A stretch of DNA of 64,000 bases, taken from positions 62,001-126,000 of the forward strand of contig NZ_JAOAOQ010000005.1 in NCBI RefSeq assembly GCF_030398385.1. Direction: 5' to 3'. A program made the position numbers and the translations under genes. The notes beneath the pieces were generated by a model that saw nothing but the letters and a program-made list of their open reading frames with translations, did no database searches and was not told where the DNA came from. Positions 1-8,797 of this stretch are shown here, one piece after another. Every line of letters begins with the position of its first letter. The first letter of the stretch is position 1. This DNA is from Aquibium sp. ELW1220. GTDB lineage: Bacteria; Pseudomonadota; Alphaproteobacteria; Rhizobiales; Rhizobiaceae.

Positions 1-76
1 GCTCGACCTCATGAAGTCGATCGGCGAGGAGAAATACGGTCTTCTGAACGCCGCTTCGGCTGACGGCGACGACTGA
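1..76 (+). CDS. C-terminal end of a gene cut by the window edge, probably an imelysin-family protein
   Basis: The frame starting at base 2 is open and ends at TGA 74-76, giving a 24-residue tail that finishes SADGDD. Nothing in so short a tail identifies the family. The imelysin assignment is inferred from the following genes: di-haem oxidoreductase, imelysin and DUF1513 genes commonly follow a first imelysin (peptidase M75-like) gene in alphaproteobacterial iron-uptake clusters. Only 6 bases separate this stop from the next start, so it is the same operon. Confidence 0.5.
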   Translation, partial: LDLMKSIGEEKYGLLNAASADGDD

Positions 77-82
77 GGCACG

Positions 83-1636
83 ATGCGCATGCGGCCCTCG
101 CGTCGTTTCGCGCGCCGCATGCGCACGTCGCTCGCGATCGCGGCGGTGATCCTCGCGGGTGCCGCCGCCCATGCTTTCGGCCCCGGAGCGATCGCTTCGG
201 CCCGCGACGACCTGTCGCCCGAGGAACGCGAACGGGTTTCGGCCGTTACCGCGCCTGCCACCGATTTTTCGAAGCCGGAAAAATTCGAGGCCATGCAGGG
301 CGGCGCGGGTACGTCGCGCAAGCTGGTCAACCAGGACGCTTTCTCGAATTTCTCCGCCAATCTGAGCTTCGAACAGGAGGAGACCTTCAAGCTCGGCAAC
401 GCGCTGTTCCGGAAGCTGTGGGTCTCGTCGCCCTCTTCTACTCAGGCCTCCGACGGGCTCGGTCCTCTCTTCAACGCGCGCGCCTGCCAGAGCTGCCACC
501 TGAAGGATGGTCGCGGCCATCCGCCCGAAGGCGCCGCCGATGCCACGTCGATGTTCCTGCGCCTGTCACGCGCCCCGCGGACGCCGCAGGAACAGGAACT
601 CATCAAGTCGAAGGCAATCCTCAACCTGCCCGATCCGGTCTATGGCGGCCAATTGCAGGACCTCGCCGTCCCCGGCATGCGGGGTGAGGGCCGGATGGTC
701 ATCGACTACGAGGACTTCCTCATCGCCCTCGACGACGGCACCGAGGTCGCGATGCGGCGTCCCGCCTATTCCGTCACCGACCTCGCCTATGGCCCGCTGG
801 ACGTCACCACCACGCTCTCGCCGCGCGTCACCCCCGCGATGATCGGCCTTGGCCTCGTCGAGCAGATCCATCCCGCTGACATTCTGGCGCGCGCCGATCC
901 CGACGACGCTGATGGGGACGGCATATCCGGCCGCGCCACCATCGTGCGCGATCCGACGACCGGTGAACTCGTGCTTGGCCGCTTCGGCTGGAAGGCGCAG
1001 AACCCGACCATCCGCGCGCAGTCCGCAGGCGCTTTCTCCGGCGATATCGGCATCTCCAATCCCGATCATCCCGAAAGCTGGGGCGATTGCACGGAGGCAC
1101 AGCCCGATTGTCGGGCAGCGCCGAATGGCGCGCAGCCGCGGCTGGGCGAGACGGAGGCCCCCGATCCCGTGCTCGACCTCGTCACCTTCTACTCGCAGCA
1201 CCTGGCCGTGCCTGCCCGCCGCGACGTCGATGATCCCGAGGTCCTGCGCGGCAAGGAAATCTTCAACACGATCGGCTGCGCCGGCTGCCACACCCCGAAG
1301 TTCGTGACCCGCAAGGATGCGCCCGACGAGACGCTCGCCTTCCAGCTGATCTGGCCCTACTCGGATTTCCTGCTGCACGATCTCGGCCCCGGCATGGCCG
1401 ACTGGCAGCCGGTGGGCGACGCGCGGGGCGGCGAATGGCGCACGCAGCCGCTCTGGGGCATCGGCCTGACGAAAACCGTCAGCGGCCATACCTTCTTCCT
1501 GCATGACGGCCGCGCGCGCAATCTGACCGAAGCCATCCTCTGGCACGGCGGTGAAGCCGAAGCCGTGACCGATGGCTTCCAGGCTCTGCCGAAGGCCGAT
1601 CGCGACGCGCTCCTCCGGTTCCTGGAATCGCTGTGA
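83..1636 (+). CDS. Di-haem oxidoreductase family protein (DUF1111, thiol-oxidoreductase type)
   Basis: A 517-residue exported c-type cytochrome. An Arg-rich N-terminus and hydrophobic stretch (about residues 15-40) form a signal peptide. Two haem-attachment motifs are visible, CQSCH at 135-139 and CAGCH at 399-403, the arrangement expected of the di-haem oxidoreductase/peroxidase-like family. An Asp-rich loop (DPDDADGDG, about 272-280) looks like a calcium site. The protein should act in the periplasm. It lies between imelysin-type genes and a DUF1513 gene, a set usually tied to iron acquisition, so a redox step on periplasmic iron is plausible but inferred. The start at 83 follows a GAGG; a second ATG at 119 is possible. 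Confidence 0.85.
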   Translation: MRMRPSRRFARRMRTSLAIAAVILAGAAAHAFGPGAIASARDDLSPEERERVSAVTAPATDFSKPEKFEAMQGGAGTSRKLVNQDAFSNFSANLSFEQEETFKLGNALFRKLWVSSPSSTQASDGLGPLFNARACQSCHLKDGRGHPPEGAADATSMFLRLSRAPRTPQEQELIKSKAILNLPDPVYGGQLQDLAVPGMRGEGRMVIDYEDFLIALDDGTEVAMRRPAYSVTDLAYGPLDVTTTLSPRVTPAMIGLGLVEQIHPADILARADPDDADGDGISGRATIVRDPTTGELVLGRFGWKAQNPTIRAQSAGAFSGDIGISNPDHPESWGDCTEAQPDCRAAPNGAQPRLGETEAPDPVLDLVTFYSQHLAVPARRDVDDPEVLRGKEIFNTIGCAGCHTPKFVTRKDAPDETLAFQLIWPYSDFLLHDLGPGMADWQPVGDARGGEWRTQPLWGIGLTKTVSGHTFFLHDGRARNLTEAILWHGGEAEAVTDGFQALPKADRDALLRFLESL

Positions 1637-2718
1637 TGATCCTGAAACGTCTGCTTTTCGCTGCCTGCTTCGCGCAGGCCGCCGCGACTCCGGCCATTGC
1701 CGCCGAGCCGCCCGGCGCCGCGGCGATGGTACAAGGCGCAATCGAGAGCTATGTCCGGCCCGCTTACGCGTCCTTCGCGTCGAACGCGGGTGCTTTGCGC
1801 GAAACCGTCGACACGCTGTGCGCCGGACCTTCCGCTGCCCAGCTGGCGGCGGCCCGCGCTGCATTCGCCGCAACCGCAGGTGCCTGGTCGCGCATCGAGC
1901 TCGTGCGTTTCGGCCCGGTAACGGAGGAGAATCGGCTCGAACGCGTCCTGTACTGGCCGGACCGGCGCTCGACCGGTCTGAAGCAGGTGCAGGCTATCCT
2001 CGCTGAGTCGGACGCTACCGCCGCCGCCGCCGCATCCCTCGCAGGCAAGAGCGTCGCGGTGCAGGGGCTGGGCGCGATGGAGTTCGTTTTGTTCGGCACC
2101 GGCAGCGACGACCTCGCGGATGCGGCCGGCTTCCGCTGCGCCTACGCCTCAGCGATATCCGGCAACGTCGCGGCGATCGCAGGCGCACTCGACGCGGCCT
2201 GGGTCGGGGGCGCGGGCGCCGCCGGCCTCTGGGCTGCACCTGGCCCGGGCAACCCGCTCTACCGCGACGGCGGCGAGGCACTGGGCGAATTGCTCGATAC
2301 GATGATTCACGGCCTGGAACTCGTCCGCGACGTCCGCATCAACGGTTTCCTTGGCGAAGACGCCGCCGACGACAAGCCGAAGCAGGCGCTGTTCTGGCGC
2401 TCGGGCGAAACGATTGCGGCCCTGCGCGGCAACCTCGCATCGATCGCAGGCCTGATGGAAGCCTCCGACATGGCCGCTCACCTGCCCGAGGACCGCCGCT
2501 GGATCGTCGGTTCCGCGCGGTTCGAGCTTGCCAACGCAAGCCGCGCGCTCGAAACGCTGGATGGGCGGTCCGTCGCCGACATCCTGGCGGATCCGGATCT
2601 GCGCGCGAAGCTCGACTATGTCCGTCTCGTCACATCGAGCCTGTCCGACGTGATCGGCCGGCAACTGAGCGCCGAGTTCGGCCTCACCGTGGGCTTCTCC
2701 TCGCTGGACGGCGACTGA
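1636..2718 (+). CDS. Imelysin family periplasmic protein (peptidase M75-like), degenerate metal motif
   Basis: A 360-residue exported protein with a short signal peptide (LLFAACFAQAAATPAIA). Its helical, Ala-rich body fits the imelysin/IrpA-like fold of iron-regulated periplasmic or outer-membrane proteins. The family's GxHxxE metal motif appears here as GLGAME (residues 144-149), so the His is replaced by Gly and metal binding or peptidase activity through this site is doubtful. The ATG at 1636 overlaps the upstream stop, giving translational coupling; a GTG at 1633 is an alternative. The DUF1513 gene follows after 2 bases. Confidence 0.8.
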   Translation: MILKRLLFAACFAQAAATPAIAAEPPGAAAMVQGAIESYVRPAYASFASNAGALRETVDTLCAGPSAAQLAAARAAFAATAGAWSRIELVRFGPVTEENRLERVLYWPDRRSTGLKQVQAILAESDATAAAAASLAGKSVAVQGLGAMEFVLFGTGSDDLADAAGFRCAYASAISGNVAAIAGALDAAWVGGAGAAGLWAAPGPGNPLYRDGGEALGELLDTMIHGLELVRDVRINGFLGEDAADDKPKQALFWRSGETIAALRGNLASIAGLMEASDMAAHLPEDRRWIVGSARFELANASRALETLDGRSVADILADPDLRAKLDYVRLVTSSLSDVIGRQLSAEFGLTVGFSSLDGD

Positions 2719-2720
2719 CG

Positions 2721-3830
2721 ATGCGTCGTGCCCGGACCGGCTCGCTCGTCGACCGTCGTATCTTCCTGCAGGCGGCGGGAGGTGCCTTTCTGGCTGGTCT
2801 GTCGCCGGGCGCAGCCACGGCCATGCTTGCCGCCGACGCGGTCTTTGCAACGGCCTATGTCGACGGGCAGGGCCGGTATGGCATCGCCCTTCTCTCCGAA
2901 GGCGGGCGTCTCGTCTGCACTCTACCTCTGCCGGGCCGCGGCCACGACATAGCCTTCGACCCGCTGTCGCGCCGTGCCGTGGCCTTCGCACGCCGACCGG
3001 GCACCTTCGCGCTGGTCTTCGACCGGATCGGGCGCGCCGCGCCGGTGACCGTGGCGGCCGCGCCGGGTCGTCACTTTTTCGGTCATGGCGTATTCTCTCC
3101 CGACGGGAAGCTGCTCTACGCCACCGAGAACGACATCGACGCCGCGGCGGGCTTGATCGGCGTCTACGATGCAACGGGCGGTTTTGACCGCATCGGCGAG
3201 TTCCCGACCCACGGCATGGACCCGCACGAACTTCTCCTGATGCCGGACGGGCGCACCCTTGCGGTCGCCAATGGCGGTATCGAGACCCATCCCGACTTCG
3301 GCCGTGCCAAGCTCAACCTCGCCACGATGAAGCCGTCGCTGGTCTTCCTCGACCGTCACACCGGATCGCTGGTCGAAAGCCACGAATTGTCGCCGGATCT
3401 GCACCAGCTCTCGATCCGCCACATGGACCTCGACGCTGACGGCCGCGTCTGGTTCGGCTGCCAGTACGAGGGTCCGGCCCTCGACCGCCCGCCGCTCGTC
3501 GGTTCGGTGCGGCCGGGCGAGACCGTCGCCCTGCTCGACATGGCCCCCGACATCCTCTCCGGCTTCCGCAACTACATCGGATCCGTCGCGGCCAATCCTG
3601 CCGCCGGTACTGTCGCGGTGTCGTCGCCACAGGGCAACCGCCTGGCGGTCATCGACGCGAAGACGGGCAGGATCGTCGCGGATCGAGCGCTGGCTGAGGT
3701 CTGCGGAATCGCCGCCGACCGCGACGGCTATATCGCCACGACGGGCGAGGGCCGGATCGTCTGTGCCTCCGGCAAGGATGCCACGCTGCCGGACCATGTC
3801 TGGGACAACCACATTCTCAGGATCGGCTGA
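2721..3830 (+). CDS. DUF1513 domain-containing protein, exported beta-propeller-like
   Basis: A 369-residue protein with an N-terminal RRIFLQAAGGAFLAG segment resembling a twin-arginine signal. The rest has short repeated strands with Gly/Asp turns (such as HGVFSPDGKLLYATEND), typical of a beta-propeller. DUF1513 proteins accompany imelysin and di-haem oxidoreductase genes in iron-uptake clusters; the biochemical role is not established. It is the last gene of this operon. The stop is 44 bases from the stop of the convergent phnN, and I see no clear terminator between them. Confidence 0.8.
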   Translation: MRRARTGSLVDRRIFLQAAGGAFLAGLSPGAATAMLAADAVFATAYVDGQGRYGIALLSEGGRLVCTLPLPGRGHDIAFDPLSRRAVAFARRPGTFALVFDRIGRAAPVTVAAAPGRHFFGHGVFSPDGKLLYATENDIDAAAGLIGVYDATGGFDRIGEFPTHGMDPHELLLMPDGRTLAVANGGIETHPDFGRAKLNLATMKPSLVFLDRHTGSLVESHELSPDLHQLSIRHMDLDADGRVWFGCQYEGPALDRPPLVGSVRPGETVALLDMAPDILSGFRNYIGSVAANPAAGTVAVSSPQGNRLAVIDAKTGRIVADRALAEVCGIAADRDGYIATTGEGRIVCASGKDATLPDHVWDNHILRIG

Positions 3831-3874
3831 CGCCGGCGCTCAATGCAACGTCGCCTTCGGGCGTCCCCGTGCCG

Positions 3875-4507
3875 TCAGAGGTCCACCGGTGCCGCGGCGA
3901 TGTCGCCGGCCGCCCGGATAGCTGCCACGAGGGCGTCGCCGGCTTTCTCGACCGAACCGTCATTGACGATCGGCTCAACGATACCACCGACGGCCGCTTC
4001 ATGCGCCGAAGCACGGGCAAGCCGCGCCGAAACCTCGTCGGCGGTCTCGCGGCCCCGTCCTGCGAGCCGCTTCGCCAGCGTTTCGGGACTGGCGGTGATC
4101 GCAACGATCGAGACGTGCCGGTAGCGGACCCGGAGCGCATCAAGGGCGGCGCGGGACAGATTGGCCACCACAGTATGTCCGGCCGCGATCTGGCGGTCGA
4201 CGCTCTCCGGCAGCCCGTAGTGCAGCCCGTGCGCCTGCCAGGACAGGGCGAAAGCACCGCCTGCCCGCGCTGCCTCGAACGCTTCCGGGGACAGGGTGTC
4301 GTGGTCCTCCGTCGATCCGTCCGGCGGCCGGGTGATCACGCGCCGAACGAAGTGCACGGGCGTGGGTTCGTCGGTGCCCATCCGGGCCTTGGCATAGGCG
4401 ATCAGCGTGTCCTTGCCGACGCCGCTCGGCCCGACGACCGCCACGAACGCGCCCTGGCGTTCACGCGGATCGGCGCGCTGCAAGGTCGTGGTGTGTCCGC
4501 GTTCCAT
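3875..4507 (-). CDS. phnN: Ribose 1,5-bisphosphate phosphokinase PhnN
   Basis: A 210-residue P-loop kinase of the guanylate-kinase-like PhnN family. It phosphorylates ribose 1,5-bisphosphate to PRPP, the last step of the C-P lyase pathway. The P-loop GPSGVGKD is at residues 26-33, followed by the basic segment RRVITRPP characteristic of the family. The length matches other PhnN proteins (about 185-210). The start codon overlaps the phnM stop as ATGA, so the two are translationally coupled. It is the last gene of the phosphonate block and converges with the DUF1513 gene. Confidence 0.92.
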   Translation of the reverse strand: MERGHTTTLQRADPRERQGAFVAVVGPSGVGKDTLIAYAKARMGTDEPTPVHFVRRVITRPPDGSTEDHDTLSPEAFEAARAGGAFALSWQAHGLHYGLPESVDRQIAAGHTVVANLSRAALDALRVRYRHVSIVAITASPETLAKRLAGRGRETADEVSARLARASAHEAAVGGIVEPIVNDGSVEKAGDALVAAIRAAGDIAAAPVDL

Positions 4508-5646
4508 CAGGCGACGCGGCGGCCTTCGCGCCAGACCGAACGCACCACCGGAATGTGTTCGTCGACGCGAACGCGCACGAGGTCGGCGCGCTTGCCGACG
4601 GCGATCTCTCCGCGGTCGGTCAGGCCGGTCGCGGCGGCGGGGTTGCGCGAAACCATGGCGACCGCCTGCGGCAGCGAAATCGAATCCACCACGTCGCCGA
4701 GGAAGAAGGCGGACTGGATCAGGCTGTAGGGGATGTAGTCCGACGACAGGATGTCGAGGCAGCCATGTTCCGCAAGTTCGCGTGCCGAGACGTTTCCGGA
4801 GTGCGAACCGCCGCGGACGACGTTCGGCGCGCCCATCAGGACGCCCATTCCGGCGTGCTTGGAGGCAGCCGCCGCCGCCAGAGTTGTGGGGAACTCGGCG
4901 ACCTTGATACCCTGCTCGATCGCCTCGTCGACATGGGCGGTGGTGGCGTCGTCGTGGCTGGCGAGAACGATTCCGCGCTCCTGGCAGGCCCGGGCGATCG
5001 CCACGCGATTGCTCCGCGAATTCCGTTCCGACTGCGCCATTCGCTTCTCGCAGAAGCGGATGAACTCCTCATCGGTAAGTTTCAACTTACGCTGATAGTA
5101 GTGCGAATAGGTCTCCAGATTCACGAACTGACGCTGGCCCGGTGCGTGATCCATCAACGAGGCAAGGCGCACCCGCTCGTCGCCGTCGAAATGCGCGAAG
5201 CCTTCGAGGCAGTCGTCGGCGGAAACCTCGCAGCGCAAGTGAATGAAGTGATCGGCGCGGAGCCTGTCGTTGGCGACGCCGTCCTCGATCGCATCGGCGA
5301 GCTTGCGCATGTCCTGCGCGGTGATCTCCGGATCCTCGTCCATGCCGACGCGCAGCGCGTCGAAAACCGTGGTGATGCCTGAGGTCGCGACCTGTGCGTC
5401 ATGTGCCAGGACGGCCGCGAGGGGGTTCCAGCGCACCTTCGGCCGCGGTGCGTAGTGGCCCTCGAGATGGTCGGTATGCAGTTCCACGAGCCCGGGGATG
5501 AGGAAGTCGCCACCGAAATCTTCTCCGCCCAGCACCATCCCTGGCGACACGTCGGCTATCAGCCCGTCGCGAATGGCAACGGTGCCTTCGATGATCTCGT
5601 CGGCGAGCACGATGCGGGCATTTGTCAGGATCAGGTCGGTCGTCAT
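4507..5646 (-). CDS. phnM: Alpha-D-ribose 1-methylphosphonate 5-triphosphate diphosphatase PhnM
   Basis: A 379-residue amidohydrolase-fold enzyme that removes pyrophosphate from 5-triphosphoribosyl 1-phosphonate before C-P bond cleavage. The metal motif HTDH is at residues 57-60, with GHYAPRP next to it. Further family motifs are ASHDD and HSGNVSARELA. The frame stays open upstream to 5739, but the N-terminus MTTDLILTNARIV is the conserved PhnM start and begins 1 base after the DUF1045 stop, so 5646 is chosen. It lies between the 2H phosphoesterase gene and phnN. Confidence 0.93.
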   Translation of the reverse strand: MTTDLILTNARIVLADEIIEGTVAIRDGLIADVSPGMVLGGEDFGGDFLIPGLVELHTDHLEGHYAPRPKVRWNPLAAVLAHDAQVATSGITTVFDALRVGMDEDPEITAQDMRKLADAIEDGVANDRLRADHFIHLRCEVSADDCLEGFAHFDGDERVRLASLMDHAPGQRQFVNLETYSHYYQRKLKLTDEEFIRFCEKRMAQSERNSRSNRVAIARACQERGIVLASHDDATTAHVDEAIEQGIKVAEFPTTLAAAAASKHAGMGVLMGAPNVVRGGSHSGNVSARELAEHGCLDILSSDYIPYSLIQSAFFLGDVVDSISLPQAVAMVSRNPAAATGLTDRGEIAVGKRADLVRVRVDEHIPVVRSVWREGRRVA

Positions 5647-5647
5647 G

Positions 5648-6355
5648 TCAGGCGGACTTTCGTTGCGGCATCCGGCCAAGCGCGCGGTGCGCCAGCACGG
5701 TGAAGGGTGCTCCAGGCTCCGGCTCTGCGAAAAGGGCAATCGAGCCGATGACGAGCGGTTCGTCGAGCAGTGACCCGAAATAGCTTTCGATCGAGCCCCG
5801 GAAGCGCGGCGAATCGGCCGCCGGTACCTGGCCCGAAAGGGTCATATGGAAGCGGAAGGCCTCGAACACATAGGGGTAGCCCCACTGCTGCAGGTATTTC
5901 AATTGAGCCGGTGTCAGCTTCTCGGGGTTGCGGCGCGCGATATCGGCTTCCGACATCGGAGCGCGGAAACGGTCGAAGGCCACGACGATGTCGCTTGCCA
6001 GGCTGTCGAGCGGCTCGCTGCGTTGTGCAGGCGTCAGCGCGAAGAACCGGTCGATCTGCGACAGCCGGATCTCGGGCAGCACCACAGGGGCGAGCGCTTC
6101 GGCGAAGGCATCGAACGCGCCGAGCAGGGTGGTTTCGGTCTCGTCGGCGGCAAGTTCGAAAGGCGCCTTCAGCGTCGCATGGAAGCCATAGCGGCGGGCC
6201 GATGCGGTGAAATAGGCGAGTTCCTCGCGCGACAGGTCGGGCACGACCGGCCGTTCGACCGGCCTGCCGGTGAAGGCGTCGCGGCCGAGCCAGCGCGCTG
6301 CCGCAGCCGTCAGCGGATCGCCGTGGGGCGGCGTGAAGTAGATGGCGTATCGCAT
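5648..6355 (-). CDS. DUF1045 phosphonate-locus protein, 2H phosphoesterase fold
   Basis: A 235-residue protein with the paired H-x-T motifs of the 2H phosphoesterase superfamily: HAT at residues 59-61 (in YGFHATLKAPF) and HMT at 170-172 (in FRFHMTLSG). DUF1045 proteins (the TIGR03223 phn-operon family) recur in C-P lyase loci, where a role on cyclic ribose phosphates is likely but, as far as I know, unproven for this group. The ATG at 6355 begins the conserved MRYAIYFTPP. It is the first gene of the DUF1045-phnM-phnN group and lies 165 bases from phnE2. Confidence 0.85.
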   Translation of the reverse strand: MRYAIYFTPPHGDPLTAAAARWLGRDAFTGRPVERPVVPDLSREELAYFTASARRYGFHATLKAPFELAADETETTLLGAFDAFAEALAPVVLPEIRLSQIDRFFALTPAQRSEPLDSLASDIVVAFDRFRAPMSEADIARRNPEKLTPAQLKYLQQWGYPYVFEAFRFHMTLSGQVPAADSPRFRGSIESYFGSLLDEPLVIGSIALFAEPEPGAPFTVLAHRALGRMPQRKSA

Positions 6356-6520
6356 GGGATCATCCTCGCCGGAGGCGATGGCATAGGTGATTTTCGTGAC
6401 AGAATGACGAAGCCGGGCAGTGTTCTGCATAGCACATCAAGCGCTGCGCGTCATGGCTGCCCGCCGTTCTGGGCTCGGCGAAAAAAACGGACCTCGCCTC
6501 GACCTGCCTCCTTGCCTGCG

Positions 6521-7876
6521 TCAGGAATTGGCGGGCGCCGTGGACCTGCCGATCAGGCGCTGGCGCAGCCATCCCGACAGGATGTCCATGGCGCTGACCA
6601 TCAGAAGCGTCAGGATGATGTAGTAGCTCACCTCTTCCCAGTCCTTCTGCGTCTGGATCGCCTGGGTGAGCAGGAGCCCGATGCCGCCGCCGACGATGGC
6701 GCCGATCACCGTGGCGCTGCGGGTGTTGGACTCCAGGTAGTAGAGCACCTGGCTGAGGATCACCGGTGCGATCTGCGGGATGACGCCGAAGCGGTTGCGC
6801 TGCAGCGCGTTGGCGCCGGTCGAGCGCAACCCGTCGATCTGCTTGCTGTCCACATTCTCGAGCGCTTCGGAGAACAGCTTGCCGAAGGTACCGGAATCGG
6901 TTGTCAGGATCGCCAGCGCCCCGGTCAGCGGCCCCGGCCCGAAGGCGCGCGAGAGGATGATCGTCCAGATCAGCCCGTCGACGCCGCGCAGGAAGTCGAA
7001 CAGCCGGCGGATGCCGAAGCGGACCAGAAAGTTTGGCGAGAAGTTGGTGGCGGCAAGGAAGGCAAGCGGGAAGGCAACCAGCATCGCGCCCATCGTTCCC
7101 AGGAAGGCCATCAGCACGGTTTCGAAGATCGCCCAGGCGACATCCCGGTGCCGCCACATGGCGTTGTTCCAGAAGTCGGAGGCCATGGCGACGAGATTGG
7201 ACTGGCCGGGCCGCACCTGATCGCCGCTGACCGCGAGCGAGGCCAGTTCGGCCCATGACTTGTCCGCGAACGGACTGTCGAGCGTGAAGAAGAACAGTTC
7301 CCACCCGGCGAAGTAGCGCAGCGCCTCGGTGCGGTTGCGCGTGACCGAGACGCGGCCGGCCGGCCGGGTGATCGAGACGCGCGTGCCGGACGCATTGATC
7401 CATTCGGGTATCTCGCCGGACGGCGTGTCGAGGACGATCCCGCCATCGGTGCGGCGGATCGTGACGATCCCATACTCGGGAACGGCATAGCGTACCGCGT
7501 CCGGATCGAAACGCACGACCTCGCCTTCGCCGAGCTCGACAACGACCGACGGGCCGTCCCGCTGCACCCAGGCCGGCCAGGCTTCGGCGGCGTACTGGCC
7601 CTTGTTCTCGCCCTCGATCGCAACGGTCGTTTCGCCCGAGCGATTGTCCAGCGATACGTGCACCTTGTGGCTATAGGTGTCGGCAAGCAGGATCCTGGCG
7701 TTGTCGATCCGCGCCCGCTCGGCGAGGCCGGGAATGTCGAAGGCGAAGAACACGTAGACCAGATAGGCGAGAATGATGGTCGGTACGCCGAAAGCAATCA
7801 GGCGCTTGCGGCGGAACAGGTTGGCGGCCGACGCGCGGGCTATGGCCCCGTCGTAGCCGATGTCTGCGACCGCCAT
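6521..7876 (-). CDS. phnE: Phosphonate/phosphate ABC transporter permease PhnE2 (PhoT-like)
   Basis: A 451-residue inner-membrane permease, the larger of two adjacent PhnE subunits. Transmembrane helix 1 (about residues 21-40) is followed by a periplasmic insert of about 150 residues rich in beta-strand. The permease core with the EAA-type loop (SEALENVDSKQIDGLRSTGA) follows. The large insert matches the second permease of rhizobial phoCDET/phnCDEE systems. Its ATG overlaps the phnE1 stop as ATGA. The frame runs on upstream through phnE1, but only this start gives a PhnE protein. Confidence 0.9.
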   Translation of the reverse strand: MAVADIGYDGAIARASAANLFRRKRLIAFGVPTIILAYLVYVFFAFDIPGLAERARIDNARILLADTYSHKVHVSLDNRSGETTVAIEGENKGQYAAEAWPAWVQRDGPSVVVELGEGEVVRFDPDAVRYAVPEYGIVTIRRTDGGIVLDTPSGEIPEWINASGTRVSITRPAGRVSVTRNRTEALRYFAGWELFFFTLDSPFADKSWAELASLAVSGDQVRPGQSNLVAMASDFWNNAMWRHRDVAWAIFETVLMAFLGTMGAMLVAFPLAFLAATNFSPNFLVRFGIRRLFDFLRGVDGLIWTIILSRAFGPGPLTGALAILTTDSGTFGKLFSEALENVDSKQIDGLRSTGANALQRNRFGVIPQIAPVILSQVLYYLESNTRSATVIGAIVGGGIGLLLTQAIQTQKDWEEVSYYIILTLLMVSAMDILSGWLRQRLIGRSTAPANS

Positions 7877-8736
7877 CAGAACCCCCTCACGAGCTTGTTG
7901 CGGAAGTGGCTCGACGTCTGGTCGATCACCACGATCGTCAGGAAGAGCAGGATGAAGATCGCCGCCGCGGCGTCGTACCGGCCGGCGCCCCAGGAGATGG
8001 CGATGCGCAACTCCGAGCCGATGCCGCCGGCGCCGACGAAGCCGAGGATGGCCGAGGCGCGCACGTTGATCTCGAAGCGCAGCAGGGCATAGGAGAGGTA
8101 GTTGGGCGCGACCTGCGGCATCACGCCGAGCCACATGCGCTGCAGCCATGAGGCGCCGACCGACGTCAGCCCCTCGACCGGCTTGAGGTCTGCGTTCTCG
8201 TTGACCTCGGAAAACAGCTTCCCGAGGGCGCCGGCCGTGTGAAAGGTGATGGCGATCATGGCCGGGACCGGACCACCGCCGAGCACGAAGATCAGCACCA
8301 GCGCGATCACCACCTCCGGCAGCGCGCGCATAACGTCCATCATGCGGCGGAAGACAGCGATCAGGCGCGGCCAGCGGGCCAGCCCGCGGGTCGACAGAAG
8401 CGACAGCAGGATCGCCAGCATCGCGCCCAGGAGTGTCGAAACGGCGGCGATGTTGATCGTCTCGATCAGCGCCGGGAAGTACTTGGCAAGGTTGCCGGGA
8501 AGCGCCGGTGCCTTTTCGATCGCTTCCTTCACGAGTTCCGTCGGAAAGTCGAAGACGTGCCTCAGGCCGTCCCAGAAGCCGCCGGCATTTCGCTCGTCGG
8601 CAAGGTCGAAACCGGCCGCGAGCATCGCGACGAAGACGATGAGGACGATGCCGGAGTAGATGCGCTTGCGCTGCACCATGGCCGTGTACCCGGCCTTGAT
8701 ATCGGCAACCGGTGCGCCAAGCGTCGCATTCGCCAT
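7876..8736 (-). CDS. phnE: Phosphonate/phosphate ABC transporter permease PhnE1 (PhoE-like)
   Basis: A 286-residue permease with about six hydrophobic helices. The cytoplasmic coupling loop is FSEVNENADLKPVEGLTSVGAS. It should pair with PhnE2 as the membrane channel and dock on PhnC. ATG 8736 is chosen because GGAGG lies just upstream; an in-frame alternative at 8748 has no such site. The gene follows phnD by 61 bases, ends in an ATGA overlap with phnE2, and belongs to the PHO-box-controlled phnCDEE operon. Confidence 0.92.
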   Translation of the reverse strand: MANATLGAPVADIKAGYTAMVQRKRIYSGIVLIVFVAMLAAGFDLADERNAGGFWDGLRHVFDFPTELVKEAIEKAPALPGNLAKYFPALIETINIAAVSTLLGAMLAILLSLLSTRGLARWPRLIAVFRRMMDVMRALPEVVIALVLIFVLGGGPVPAMIAITFHTAGALGKLFSEVNENADLKPVEGLTSVGASWLQRMWLGVMPQVAPNYLSYALLRFEINVRASAILGFVGAGGIGSELRIAISWGAGRYDAAAAIFILLFLTIVVIDQTSSHFRNKLVRGF

Positions 8737-8797
8737 TCCTGCCTCCAAAATGCGAACGGACGGGCTCTCGCAAGCCCGTCCGTCGATGTGTGCCTGA

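Noticed and set aside
6385-6413. Possible PHO box upstream of the DUF1045-phnM-phnN group
   Set aside because: Only one good heptamer (CTGTCAC, 6402-6396 on the minus strand) is present; the positions 11 bases either side read ATCACCT and GCTTCGT, so no direct repeat.
6481-6520. Terminator after phnE2
   Set aside because: A run of seven Ts occurs on the minus strand, but no adequate stem precedes it.
7877-8773. Reading phnE2 as a 750-residue protein that runs through phnE1
   Set aside because: The extra N-terminal part is an out-of-frame reading of phnE1; both permeases are clear in their own frames with an ATGA overlap.
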